Of a stretch of DNA of 64,000 nt, positions 1 to 11,606 are shown piece by piece. Where the stretch lies: contig NW_024609846.1 of NCBI RefSeq assembly GCF_016920785.2, positions 79,121,816 to 79,185,815 on the forward strand, written 5' to 3'. A model generated the notes under the pieces. The model worked only from the letters and a program-made list of their open reading frames with translations, ran no database searches and was not told the origin of the DNA. Positions within the stretch are counted from its first letter, which is position 1. Each line of letters begins with the position of its first letter. The DNA comes from Ixodes scapularis (lineage: Eukaryota; Arthropoda; Arachnida; Ixodida; Ixodidae). A program made the translations under genes and the position numbers.

Positions 1-2276
1 TCTTTCAAAGGCCATGCAATCGCGTCCTTGGCTTTTCCTGTACTATACACAACTTCTGAGGTAAATGATGAAAGGTCACCAACCTCTAACAAAAAAAGTG
101 GCGTATCGTCATGTGAAAATGCACTATCATCTCGCGAGACTTCACCTGGCCATTTCTTTGATTGAAGTAATGACGGCTATAAGACCGATACAAATAAGCG
201 CCTTATAAGCTAATTATTAAAATAGTTTGTCAGCGGGAGCAGAACATCTACTCTGTGGCCACTTTACTTCATCAGCTAAAAAAAAATAAACTGCGTAGGG
301 GAATGAACGAACATCATGAAAGATTGCATCAAAAAGTACATATACCTTACTTTAAAGGGGTAGGGAAAAGAAATTTCAGCGCTCATTTTCTAGCTGGAAT
401 GTGTCGCATGTTGCACCCTAACCTCAAAAACACCAGTCTTCTGTTGAAAGGCACAAGAAAACTAATTTTAAAGCTAAATAAAGAATCTTTCAATGTGCAC
501 CAGGTGGATGCATGCAGAGCCTATTTGGGAGGTAGTCTAGCAACGTTGTGGAATCTGCTATGTAGTCGTAACGTAGCAGATTCCTTCGGAGCAGCGCCGC
601 CCTTTGGAATTTCAACATTTTCCTTCTTAGCTTTCCTCCTAGCTCAACTCACAAATCACGCATTGTACCAAACGGTCCAAAAAGACGGAAAGGAAGAACT
701 CCCCTCTTTCTCGGACCCTCGTTCGTGCAACCGGAAACAGTCATTCTCCCCCTAGAAGATTAGCCCGCCACTCAAAACTCAAACAAAAGTAGCTTTCCCC
801 ACCTTGTTCAGCCCTAAGCTGACAGTGTTGTGGAAGCTAAGTGCTCCTTGGGCCAGCCACACGCTCGTCACCCCACGGGTACTTCGAACGGCTCAGTTGT
901 AACGCTCTCTGATAAGGCCACCAAGGGCAAAGCTCATAACCACGCCTGCCTTGCTACTCCACGAATGCGCGAAATCTTTTCTTTCTGTTTTTGTTTGCGC
1001 CGGATATCCCATAACGCATCGCGTTCTCCGTTCGCTTCTGTTCGAGCGCTTGCTCGAGTGCACCGTTTGGAACGAGAAATATAGCCAGTCGTTCAAAAAA
1101 CAAACGTGCGATTATCATTTACGGTCATTATCCGTCATGCTCGACCCATTTCTGAACTAAATTTTAATATTTCAATTTTTGTTTCCGTACCCCTTTAAAG
1201 GTAGATCATATTTATAGCACTTTACTTACAACTACATTGTGCCCAGTGCACTTACTACTTCACTTGGAAGTATATAACCCTAATTTACTTTGTACTTTAT
1301 TTCAAGTACCTTTTACACATACAGTACTCGTCAAACTTATATGGAGCACTTGTGGAATATTGAATGCAGAAAGAAGATAAAATATGAGAGAACTGCGCAT
1401 ATTTATGTGAACTGAAGGTATGCTACGGACATAGTGGGACACAAAGAGAAATAGCTTAGGGCTAGCGCCAACTATGCACGCACACACAGGAAAAAATAAA
1501 ATAGAACAAGCCAAGAAAAGGCTTAGCATGTGTTCCAGATAAGTTTGCTGAGCACTGTACTTTACACAACACTGACGAAAACTTCTATGTGAGCAAGCCC
1601 GTACAAAACTTCCAACGAAGACAGAGCAAGTTTTAAACACATCAAGTATCCCGTGGAGAAAAACATGCACTAGAGTGAGTAGCACGTGCTCGGATTCACT
1701 TTCAGGGGCAGACAGACAGCCAAGTCACACAGCTAAGCCGCACTTCCTAACGAATGCAACCAAGGAGCATGCGCCACTGCCACGAATCTTCTACCAAGAG
1801 CTGTACTATCTTAACCACAATTAGCAGGAACATGGCAGCACGTGGCATCGGGCACCATAGTCACCCACAAGGTGAGAACGACGGGGAGGAGCTTCGGGTG
1901 TCCCGCCTCTAGCATGAGCTTCCTACCTTTGACGATGCTTCAACGTCCCGTGCCTCTCGAGCGCAAGCGCACGCGTGCAACCAAGGGCATGGCAAAAGGC
2001 ACGGAATGGGTGCTGAAGGCCAGGCATTCAAAAGACACACCCCACCATTCTCACTCTGTCATAGACCACATCGAAGCACTCCAACACGCAACGGCAGTGA
2101 CGTGGATGCACTACAGCCATGCACCGGGCCGTCAGGGTGATCCAACAGTACAGATGCCACGTGCTCCGGTATTCCTGCTACTAACCGCGATTGAGATCGG
2201 GCCTCCACTAAATGCCGTAAAGCAGCCATTATCCCGATAGCAGAGACAGAAAATGTGAGAATCGGCGAGAGGATAC
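1..2276 (-). other. Intron 2 of the SLC12A9-like gene (partial)
   Basis: This is non-coding sequence downstream of the second exon on the minus strand. It holds the inverted-repeat element at 350-1200. The open frames over 1302-1685 and 1842-2240 have no recognisable domain, and the latter runs up to the exon antisense. I see no third exon with the expected MISRTLGPE-like continuation. Confidence 0.6.
350..1200. mobile_element. Non-autonomous DNA element with CTTTAAAGGGG termini
   Basis: The left end, ctttaaaggggtagggaaa (350-368), matches the reverse complement of tttccgtacccctttaaag (1182-1200) at 18 of 19 positions. The interior of about 850 bases has no transposase-like frame. The end motif resembles those at 2746-2760 and 26140-26157, suggesting one abundant MITE superfamily. 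The target duplication is ambiguous because the ends are themselves palindromic (TTTAAA). Confidence 0.6.
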
Positions 2277-2411
2277 AGTAGGCCCCGCCTCCCTCGACGG
2301 CCCCGTTTGTCGAGATGGCGCAGATGGAGAGCACGGTGAAGAAGAGGATGGAGTAGGCCAGCACTATCTCCACGAGGCACTCCAAGAGGCCCGAGTGGCC
2401 AATGAGGAAGC
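2277..2411 (-). CDS. SLC12A9-like: SLC12A9-like cotransporter, second coding exon (gene continues beyond the left edge)
   Basis: This 135-base exon encodes the end of helix 1, the loop and helix 2 of the same cotransporter. Its acceptor ends in TGCATGCAG and the first two exon bases complete the split Gly codon of the upstream exon, giving GFLIGHSGLLE across the junction. The core reads LTVLSICAISTNGAVEGGG after AYSILFFTV, then AY. This corresponds to the family signature around CAIATNGAVQGGGAYFMIS in vertebrate SLC12A9. The donor is placed at TAC T|GTATCC, leaving a phase-1 T that could start the expected Phe codon. It is a weak donor, and the frame beyond it loses similarity at once, which supports the placement. 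No further exon is visible between 1 and 2276, so the rest of the ~12-helix protein must lie left of the window. Confidence 0.88.
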
Positions 2412-5400
2412 CTGCATGCAAGAGGAACGGGGTGATTAGCATGACGAACAAAACTCCGAAACTGAAGTCAACGCACAAAGTCTCAAGGCTGGCACCTTAA
2501 GCCTCATTCACAAAGTTGCGTTCGACTGCGTTAAGACTGCTTGCATCGAGCGCTGCTATGGCGGCCCTTACGACGAGCCAATGGGAAGGCGCTGTGCTGT
2601 ACCACGCAACGCAGTCTATGCAACTGTATGAACAAGCCTTCAACCCTGAAATACTATAAAAGAGGTCTGCTTCATCGGCACTTTCACAGAAGCTGCAAAG
2701 CACTTGGAAGTGGAACGCAGGTTTGAAAAAAAATTTCAAGAAGCACCCTTTAAAGGGAAACTGAAGCGGTTCTGTATTTGAGAAAAAACTATTCAATGGC
2801 CTTCATTCAGACTCCGAAATCACGAATATTGAGATTATTTTTCAATTTGGTCTACGGAGGCTGCAGAAATTAATTTTTTAAGTACCGTCGAAGCCCCTCC
2901 TTCCCAAGGCATGACGTCACACTAGGAGTTTTCGAAATCTCTGCTCTCGCGCATCTTCAGCCCCTGTCAAAGGTATGCACGTACATTCTTGCTATTTTCA
3001 AAAAGGTCAGAAAGAGATGTCACGAGTGTCAGTGCGGTAAAATACCTGGCACGGTGCCAACACGAGCGACTTACGCTTGACGGCCCAAGGTTCCTAGTGT
3101 GATGTCATGATTGGTCGGAGGTTTTTTGCGTTTAGTTATATCTACGGGGAAAACGAACATAATATTCCGATTCACAGAATAAAAAGATGCCAGAATCCAA
3201 CTCTAATTCTTTTTTTTAAGAAATGTTTCAGCTTCCCCTAAAACACTGGAGTACACTTTATAACTATAACCCATTGGTTTGCATCCATAAAATGGTGGAA
3301 ACCTATGAAGCAGTGCCGTAAAACATTGCCCCTGTGGAACTATACAAGCTTGGTTCTCTTAGGCTACTGAACAGGGCACAAACAAACTGAGCTTGTCATG
3401 ATAGTGAAAAGGTGTTAAGCAGCATGACTACCATTAAAAGTGACAATAGAGTAGTTTTCCAATCATCATTCAACAATAAAAAAAAATTATTTGGAATCTC
3501 TGCATAAAGTCTGAGAAAGTTCCCTTTCATCAACATGTGTCGCAGTATAACACACCCATGAAGCAAGTCGGACACCTACAGTATCAGTGGCAACATGATC
3601 AAGCCACAACTATAATAAAAGCTCATTTAAAGAAGGATGCGGGTCGAAAATCTGGAATTTTTTGCAAAAACCATTACTACGAGGGTTTTGGGAATTTTCA
3701 TATTTTATCCATAAAAATAATAGGGACCGATTATGATCTCGAAATTAGTCAAATACACCTTTGAAGAACTCCCTGCAACCCAGAACGGTATAAATATGAG
3801 CCACTTTTGTGTGGGCGGTTCTTCAAATTGTGACATCACCCGCCATCATATTTATGTTGAGAACTAGGCATAGCCATCTTCTCTCCATCGCAGTCTTCTG
3901 TAGCTTCAATTTCTCACAATATTTTTATTTTTATTTTTGGTGCGAGGGAGGGGGGTCAATGTGCATGTGTATATTAAAAGTAGGATTCCGTGTTTTCGGA
4001 GCTAAATCTTGCAGTTTTCCATTTCCCACAAATAAAAAAACGTAGCATCCGGGAGTAAACATATGCTAGATACAAAGGAATGCACTTGTATCCATTAATA
4101 TTTATTCAGCTGTATTTGGCGTTGGCACCATTGCCATTGACAATAATAATTTGTCCCACAACAAAAGTTGGAAAAGAATGTTGCTTCGATGAATGTCTAT
4201 GCCTTAAAATCAATGAACTCCTGGACGTGTTCGCTGGGAAGCTCGAATTCATCCCATCCTATCATTCAACCCACCCCATGGCTGCAAGAGGTGGAGTGGG
4301 AAAGGGTGCAATATAAAAGCTTCAACTGCCCAGCCCTTCTTTCCACGTCTATGGAATCTCTATGGTTCATAGCTTTCAATATTACAAAAAACACAACCCC
4401 CCTCCCTCTAAGCAGCACAAATAGCATGGCTTGAAATGGAAACCGGAAGTGGCCTTTGTCATGACCCAAAAGTACAATGACCTGTTCTGAACAAACCTTG
4501 ACAAGATAAGTCGTAAGATCCCTTTTGTCAATGGTCCGAGATTTGAAAAAAAACTGGGAAGGCATTTTCTCCAGACCATTAGTATTTGGAGTTTATCAAA
4601 TAAATCCAAATTGACAGAAACTCTACCGGCGGGTGCTTTTCATAGTTTTTTGGATTTATCTGAAAACGCAGACCCCAATTTTACAGGGTGGGCTGGATTT
4701 CTAGGGAGACAAGCCCCACAGCACCCCCCCTCCTTCCCAGGGCTATGCCAGTGAAGAGTTTCAGTTGTCCGTTATAGTCACCCCATCTACCATCGCTGGG
4801 AAACTGCTGCAATATAACGGCTCATCAGTTTGGAGCACAGACCCTCAGTCACCTATTCAACAAGTAGTATTTACTTGTTTGACCTTTGAGAAGTTCCCAC
4901 AGATAATCTGCTCAAGCACACCAGGTCAAAGAACCCCATGGTCAGTGCTACAGGGACTTGTGCCCATTACTTCAAAAAAGTAATTAATTGCAATCAGTCA
5001 GCCTAAAAAGTAATGGATTGCCATAACAAATTACTTACTGTAAAAAGTATTTGATTATTTACTTCGTTACTTTACTCAATTATTTTTGCATTACTTAAAA
5101 AAAACAAGCAAAGGACATGCAATGCCTGTCGTGTATATGAGGGGCAAAACAGTTTGCCCCATTAAAAATAAAATGCATATAAAATATACTCCGTACAATA
5201 TTCCGATTAGGTTAATAATGTTAAGAAGAAAAATCTATAAAGTTTAGAACTACTCAAATTGGTGTTCGAGATAAACGAGTCTTGCGCTGTTCAACCAGGA
5301 CAACACTGAATCAGATGAACACACGAAAAACAGACTTGTTAGGTATAGTCATGATTATCTTATTATCGCTCTGCAGCCGATGAGATTGGGGCCCATAACA

Positions 5401-7334
5401 ATGTCACCGAATGAATCAGAACGCAAGAAGTGTGAACATTATAGGCCAAGCCCTGCAATTCTTAAAGGGACACCGACAGGTTATTTATGCATGAGGTGGT
5501 TTTTAGTTGAACATGACCTAAAAGAGCCCTATTACCCAGTACATAAACCGCGGCTCCTAATTTGCTTACTTTCTGCCTGAAAACAGCCGGTCGAGAATCA
5601 ACCAGTTTCAGTAGCGCTCACTCTCTTTTCTATGGTCACATGGCATTCGAACAATGTGTGCCAAATACATTCAAAGTTGTGGGTCATCTAAGGCACACAT
5701 TCATATTAAAAATAGAAAAGAATATGAGCCCCATTTTTGGTGGCCTCCAAAAAGCAACCAATATGTTGATAGAAAAAAAAAATCTTGCACAGATCACAGG
5801 AAGTACATGTACACGTCATTCTCAATATGGCGAGGTACCACAGGCTGGATGACGTGATGACAGCGCACGACGGGCCAACATAGCGACAGACGTGGGGCCG
5901 CTACTTTGGAACTGTCTTTCGTGGTACTAGCCAGTCTATCTTCAAGCGCTGAACATAGAGGACATAAGTGTGAAACAATCTCCGCACAAACGGTGCACAC
6001 AACTCATTGCCATCTGCTTCACATGATGAAGAAGCGGAGAAAAAAAGAAAAAAGGGTCAGGTTTAGTCACATGACTTCCGACCATCAGCTTCAGCACTCG
6101 TGTTTCCGTGTCGAGCAGTTGAGATTTATTAAAAATATATGTAACTCTGGAGCAAGATATTGTCAGTGACAATAATTATTTAGGATAGTAAATAAATTAT
6201 ATTCCCGTTGGCATTGTGAACACATTGACAAACTGTTAGGTAGACAGACCATAAACGCTTGTTGTCAAATGTGTATGAAATGCTTTCTTTTTATTTTTGC
6301 ATGCACTTCCGAGTCGGTGGATTTCGACAGCAGAATCGTGGGCAAGGGAGCTGCATAATTTCTGCACACATATCGAGTCCAATAGGCTTGAAAGCTTGAT
6401 TGGACGGAACGCAGCTGTTACGCTACCCAATTAGGCAGGCCACACAGACCGTGAACCCCGGCCACAATGCGGGGCGCACACAGCTGCCTCCCGTGTAATC
6501 GAGATGAAGGACGGCAGGGGTTGCGCATTGTGTCGTCGCTAGCTGTCACGAGTGTGAGAGCGACAATGTATACCACGTGAAATCAGGAAACTATCAGGTA
6601 TGGACTGGCGGCGCTTCGCGATGAGGAGATTGAGCAATCCGCGCGAGCACCTCGTCAGACAGGCCGTCCGAAGGCTCGAAGCTGCGCTATCTCCATTCAT
6701 TCCCTCGTGACGCGATAGGAAGTTCGCCTGGCACGCCGACGATTCATTGGATTCGTCGAAGCGACGCTGCCCGCCGGAGCGCCAATGCGAACGCTAAAAA
6801 GTTAAAAACGGATTGCAAGATTTTTCTGTTTTGCTTTTCTTTATTGCTGATGTGTTCTCGGTACAGCGTAGTTTTTATTACGTAGCCTCCAGAGAGAAAA
6901 GCAAGAAGGGTTGCCGAAAACACCTGCAAGCCACCTACGAGGGCACGTAAAACTGCGTAAAACAATAGAGCTCGGCGGAGTATATTTCGTGCGTCTGCGA
7001 TTACAAGGACAATCGGCGCGTGACGTTGGCTGGCGGCTGGTGCCCGAAGTACAAGAGCGTTGTGCGGTACTACACCGCTCCTATTAAAAACGCACGACTA
7101 CTTTTCGCAAAACGAAAGCGATCGTTCTGGCAGCTCCTCAAAAGTGCTCGCGACTGCGATCGTTCTCCGGGGTATGAGTCAACTTCCTGAAACTCCAGTA
7201 TGGCCCAACTTGAATCGTGGGAGGATAGAGGGTCACCCAACTTTTTCTTCTTGTTTTTCTTTTTTGTTTCCCAACGAAGGCCGCTGAAATGCGCCGCGGG
7301 CTGACCGGTCAAAGACACTAGGAGAGATACTCAC
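2412..7334 (-). other. Intron 1 of the SLC12A9-like gene
   Basis: A 4.9 kb intron between two exons that join in phase. It contains the MITE at 2753-3239 and a degenerate repeat of the AAAAAGTAAT type at about 4970-5100, related to that at 24820-24960. At 5463 is a possible left element end, aaagggacaccgacagg, whose partner end I could not find. None of its open frames resembles a protein family, and codon periodicity is not apparent. Confidence 0.75.
2753..3239. mobile_element. MITE with AGGGGAAGCTGAAAC-like inverted ends
   Basis: The left end aagggaaactgaagc (2753 on, within ccctttaaaggg) pairs with gtttcagcttccccta (3225-3240) with a few mismatches. The interior is AT-rich with no coding capacity. 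It lies in intron 1 of the SLC12A9-like gene. Confidence 0.6.
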
Positions 7335-7683
7335 CTATTCGCAAGAAGAGGATCGCGCTGAACATGGACAGGCAGACCGGCGTGAAACAGCCCGAGAAGG
7401 TGGCGAGTCGCCTGTTGGTGGACGACCCCTGCGAGGACGTCTGCTGGGGGCTCTGGGTGCCGCCGCTCAGGCTGCGGAAGAGGCGGGTGTGCCTGAGCAG
7501 CGGCGTCTTGTCGTTGGGCCGAGGCCCGCCCGGCACGGCTCCCTGGGCCAGCGAAGACAGGGAAGCCACCGACGACGACTGGGACGTCACCGAGGTGCAG
7601 TTCGGGTCCGTCATTTGGACGATTACGATGGGCTGTTCGGATTCAGCGAAGCCTAACGAAGTGACGACTTTGTTGTGGGCCAT
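7335..7683 (-). CDS. SLC12A9-like: SLC12A9-like cation-chloride cotransporter, first coding exon
   Basis: This exon encodes the cytosolic N-terminus and start of the first membrane helix of a cation-chloride cotransporter family protein, in the amino acid/polyamine/organocation superfamily. Translation begins at the ATG at 7683, the first ATG in the open frame; the frame extends upstream only through non-ATG codons. The first ~95 residues are Ser/Thr-rich with a TPLLRH motif, as in the variable tails of this family. Next comes ATFSGCFTPVCLSMFSAILF and then LRIG, which closely matches the SLC12A9 start of helix 1 (family consensus: STFxGVxxPxxLSMFSxxxFLRxGF). The exon ends at 7335 after the first base of a Gly codon and is followed by a perfect GTGAGT donor. 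It joins in phase to the exon at 2277-2411. SLC12A9 (CIP1) is the divergent, poorly understood branch of the family. Family placement is strong; the exact orthologue is inferred. Confidence 0.88.
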
Positions 7684-8643
7684 CCACGGGGCGCGGAAGT
7701 GGCCCTGTTCGCGGGAACGGTCGCGTCGAGCGACGGGAGGCCCCTGACGCTGCCTGTCACGGCTGCGATTGCACGTCCCACGACGGATATCACCTGGCAG
7801 CTGACGCGACGCCACCCATATCGGAGCAGCAGCCCGTTGCCTGCGGAGTCGACGCCAACACGCGATTGTGGGTTAGCGTTGCCGCTCACAGATGGCGCCA
7901 GGTGATAGAGCACCTAACGCCACCTCTAGGCCAGTTGCATAACGTCAACAGCACCACTGCGCTGCGCGCGGAGGGGCGGAGGTGGCGGAGGTTTGAATTG
8001 TTTGAGTAGTTTTGTTGCTCACAGGTGCATTAGCGGGAGACAAAACTTTAACAAATATATGCTGGCCAGTTTTTCCGGATGCAAACCGGTTGACAATTCA
8101 TTCCCATGGCTGTCCGTCCTCCGAGGCATGGCGGCAAAGAAGACGACAAGCCGTATTTTCTCGAGAGAGCAGTTGGCGTTGATTTGTTCAAGCTTCTTCT
8201 CAAGTGACTCCCACAAGACAATTGCACTTCCCACTGCGCCTCTCATCTTTCTGTAATTTTCTTCTTTTTTTAACAGAGAATGTGTTATATGGCTGCGCAG
8301 TCGATGCTACAAGCCGATGGGACCAACCAAGTAGTGCCAAAATCACAAAATAATGGTGTACCATGTTTTTTTGTTTTTTTTTCTGTTTACTTGTTCTATT
8401 ATCGGCTAAACCAATCATACGTAGTGAAGTGTGTATTCGTGCCTTTGACTGCGCTCGCACTTGTAATGAAATGAAGTAACAGTACGTAGCGGATTTCTTG
8501 GAACGGAAGATCGTTACAGTAGTGGTAAGCGTTCGTCTGGAGCTCACGTCCTCAGTGATTGACCACGAGCGCTGACGCAGCACTAGTGTGTCATCTATGC
8601 ACCACGCAAACTTCCGTCAATGTTCCTCAAGAACCGTAATATA

Positions 8644-8677
<34 letters not shown>

Positions 8678-8735
8678 ACGTTCAGCCTTACCACTCTCGT
8701 GAAGAAGGAAGACCAGCGGAGCTGTACTCGATACA
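7684..8735 (-). promoter_or_regulatory. Upstream flank and probable 5' UTR/promoter of the SLC12A9-like gene
   Basis: About 300 bases upstream of the start codon (minus strand) are GC- and CpG-rich, including a GGGGCGG box near 7972-7978, in contrast with the AT-rich intron. No TATA box is evident at a convincing distance. An upstream non-coding exon cannot be excluded. Beyond 8000 the sequence becomes ordinary repeat DNA with a TA microsatellite and poly(A) at 8639-8672. Confidence 0.4.
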
Positions 8736-9960
8736 CAGTAGGGTGACCACCCGTCCCGCGACTCGCGGGACTGTCCCGCATTGAGGGCTCGTGTCCCGCG
8801 TCCCGCAAGTGTAATCAAAATCTTCAAAATGTCCCGCATTTCACGTAAAATTCACTCATGGCGCTGCCGAACAACGGGGCATGAGGAAACGCGGAGGTCA
8901 CTGGTGTGAATCGCGATGGTACACCAATTTCTATGAAAGCATTGCGGCGAGCGACCGTCGTTCTCGCAGGACAACTGACGCCCTGCGAGAACGACGATGC
9001 TCTTCCCTTGGTGGCAAAATATTGCGAAAGAAAATTGCTCGACAAAAAAAATAGAAAAATACATTTTTGTAATTGTTTTCAAATCATGCTGTGTCAATGC
9101 AAAAGGGTTGCTGTGGAAAGTTTTATTTTTTAGTGAAGACCACACAAGCCAAGACGACTGCAACTCACAACGGTCAAAAACAACAACATAATTGTTCGAA
9201 ATTTGTGTAGGAGCATATTGGTAAAAATAAGAATCCACAAGAAACAAGCCGTAAAAGATTTACTGCTTCTGCTATCATTTTGATGCATTGAGTTCTGCTG
9301 CAGTCGATTTTATGTTTTCAACTTAGACACATTTATTAACGTTTGTGGCATTAAAACACAAAAAATGTATGAGTGAGTGAAAATTATTTGAGCCTAATTG
9401 CCGCAATACGAGTGAGTATGCAGGCGAGCTGGTGATAGCTAATCATGTCATATAACACCTGAGACTGTGGTGGAAGAAATTGGAAACTTTTTAGTAGAGT
9501 GAACAGACACAAAAAGAGACGTCCCTTTCTATGTCTGTTCCTTCTACTAAAAAGTTTCCAATTTCTTCCACCACAGTCTCAGGTGTTATATGGCATGTAT
9601 AATATGCTTTCGGACAAGACAGGATATTAAATGTGTTAGCAGAGCCACATTTCGTGGCGTGTGTTGTTAAATTTCCTCGAATAGTTTTTTTATGGTGTTT
9701 TTAACCTGAGATTAGACAGAAGGAGGGGAAAAAATGTTCTTCCGCCCCAGTCTTGGCGTAAAAAGCATCATATGGTAAACGTCCACCGACTCGACTGCAC
9801 ACTAAGTTTTTTTTTTTTTTTTTTTTTTTTTTTGCAGTTGTTACAGTCGAAATATAATACCGTCCTTCCCTTACAAACCCCCCTCCTCCCCCCCCCCCCC
9901 CCCCCCCCCCCCATCTCGGTCAGCGTGTCCCGCATTTCGCTAGCAGGAAGGTGGTCACCC
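8736..9960. mobile_element. Decayed hAT-like element (GGGTGACCAC ends)
   Basis: The left end cagtagggtgaccacc (8736) is followed by cgtcccgc-type repeats. The right end near 9950-9966, ggtggtcacccttagtg, is its inverted partner, with tcccgca motifs just inside both ends. Starting with CAG and carrying short repeated subterminal motifs fits hAT elements. No 8-bp target duplication could be found, and the interior holds other insertions (the hairpin at 9445-9596, poly(T) at 9808-9833 and poly(C) at 9889-9911). No transposase frame remains. Confidence 0.5.
9417..9596. repeat. Head-to-head Penelope-like element ends forming a hairpin
   Basis: Arms at about 9445-9497 and 9544-9596 are perfect inverted copies over ~49 bases, around a ~46-base loop that contains a further small inverted pair (gaacagacac / gtctgttc). 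The arm sequence, with CTGAGACTG, and the caggcgagctggtg just outside, recur in the Penelope-like pieces at 22161 and 61516. This is read as two element ends joined head to head. Confidence 0.75.
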
Positions 9961-9973
9961 TTAGTGCCACTAA

Positions 9974-11018
9974 TGGTGAATTCCGCTCGCAGATCTCGAG
10001 CGCTCCAAAAGCGCTCCATTTGGAGCGCGCATATTCCGCTCGCAGATCTGGCTCAAGTTGGTCATCTTCCGCTCGTAGATCTCTGGCAGCGCCCGCTCCA
10101 CGGGGCGCCCCAAACTCCGCCGAACTTGCTCTGCGAGGTTTCACGGATCTCTCCGGAAGCTGACAGAGCGGCCCACGTGACTTCCGTCTAAATCGGCGGT
10201 GCGCCTGCGCGGCGAGGTTGGAGAGATCGGCGGGCCCGGCGGGCCGGTCGGGTCGTGGAGTCGGATCTGTTCGGGTGCGTCGGTTGTTTACTCTGGATTG
10301 TGACGGCTCGAACGCTTCTACCTCGCGTAGATCAGGGATAAAAAGTCGGGAATGTGGAGCGTGGCAAATCGTAAGCGCTGACGTCTGTGATTGTGAGAGG
10401 GAGAACGAGAAAAAGAACAACAGAGAAGCCGGAGGCAGACGCAAGGTTAGGCCTATTCATTCTGCAGCCAGTGATTGTTTACCTTTTTACGCTGCATTCC
10501 GTCGGCGTTTTCCCGTGAAATAAAGCAAGAAGTGGTTAGGCAACGACCGCGCAAGTGATGGTTTGTTACATCTGTGTTTATTGAAGTCGTACTACAAATC
10601 TGAACTCCACGCTGGCAATCCCTGTCCGTGCCCGGGCCCGCCGCTTCGAGGCGGCCGAAAGGTATGTGACGGTGCCGAACGCGGACGTCTTCGTTATTTG
10701 TGACATGGGTGCCGCGGTACGTATATTTTCGCCCGGCCTGTTTCGCGTGTTGCTTCTGCAGCTAAGCAGTGACAGTCGTCACTGGTCGTTGGAAAGATCC
10801 GCCGGCTGAGGCGTTGGTGGGCTGGTCGGCTGGTCAAGTTCAAGCAGCGGCCATTTTGTACGGCGGAGGGAGAAGGGGTGGAAGGGGTGTGGGGGAGGTC
10901 GCTCCAAAAATGCAAGTTTATCTTCCCCTCGTCGATTCGGAGCGGGTCCCACGGAGCGGAATTTTGCCTCCCTCGCGGATTTTGGAAAGCGCTCCAGATC
11001 TACGAGTGGAATTCACCA
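9974..11018. mobile_element. PIF/Harbinger-like non-autonomous element
   Basis: The terminal inverted repeats tggtgaattccgctcgcag (9974) and its partner ending ggaattcacca (11018) match over about 38 bases with few differences. They are flanked on both sides by TAA, the 3-bp TWA-type duplication typical of PIF/Harbinger elements. Inside the left end, cgctcgcagatct recurs at about 9985, 10039 and 10070. The GC-rich interior shows frames on both strands, but none has a transposase or Myb-like signature. Confidence 0.72.
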
Positions 11019-11606
11019 TAAATAAGCTCATTCAGTGGCTCTAGTCAACCTAATACACTGTGTGCTTCTTCTTCGTTGTCGTCTGTTTTGCGCGCTGTTT
11101 CCTACGATGAATTCCCACCAACGCGCCCAACTATCCATTCTTCTATTATAGCTGGAAAGGTTGCTGCCATCTAAGAGCGACGGCGGAAACCATACTGGTT
11201 GTGTGCTTGCCGCCGTCGCTTATAAATGGCGGTAGCTGTCCAGGTAGGTTTGTGTCGACATACACGGACACGATCCTGGGAAACCTAGCCCTTAACAGCT
11301 CCGCTGTAAAAAATGCTCGAGGCACACCTAAGCACTTACGAGTTGTGAACGCGAAAGCACGCACGCCGCTCTTCGCTCTTTTCTTTCGTATGCGGCGTAC
11401 GGCGCGCTGACCTTGGGCGTGGAGCGGTGGAGCCGCTGCCTCGTTAGGGAGCCTATGCCTCGTGGACACGCAGCGCCATCGGGTGAGCGATCGTTGAAAC
11501 CGACGCGCAATGGCCAATGGGGGCTTCGTCGACGCGCGCCAGCCAATGGGACCAAAGCCGAAAAATTATCAGCTTTACTTCGCTCCTTTGGGATCGGGGA
11601 AACTTC

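Noticed and set aside
2132..2380. 82-codon minus-strand frame overlapping SLC12A9-like exon 2
   Set aside because: Different frame from the family match; a shadow of the real exon.
8736..9960. Complete hAT element with target duplication
   Set aside because: The ends look hAT-like, but the flanks (tcgataca and the bases after 9966) do not match, so it is listed only as a decayed element.
9920..10444. 174-codon minus-strand frame
   Set aside because: It spans the border of the Harbinger-like element and follows its repeated boxes; Arg/Ala/Ser-rich by GC content, no transposase motif.
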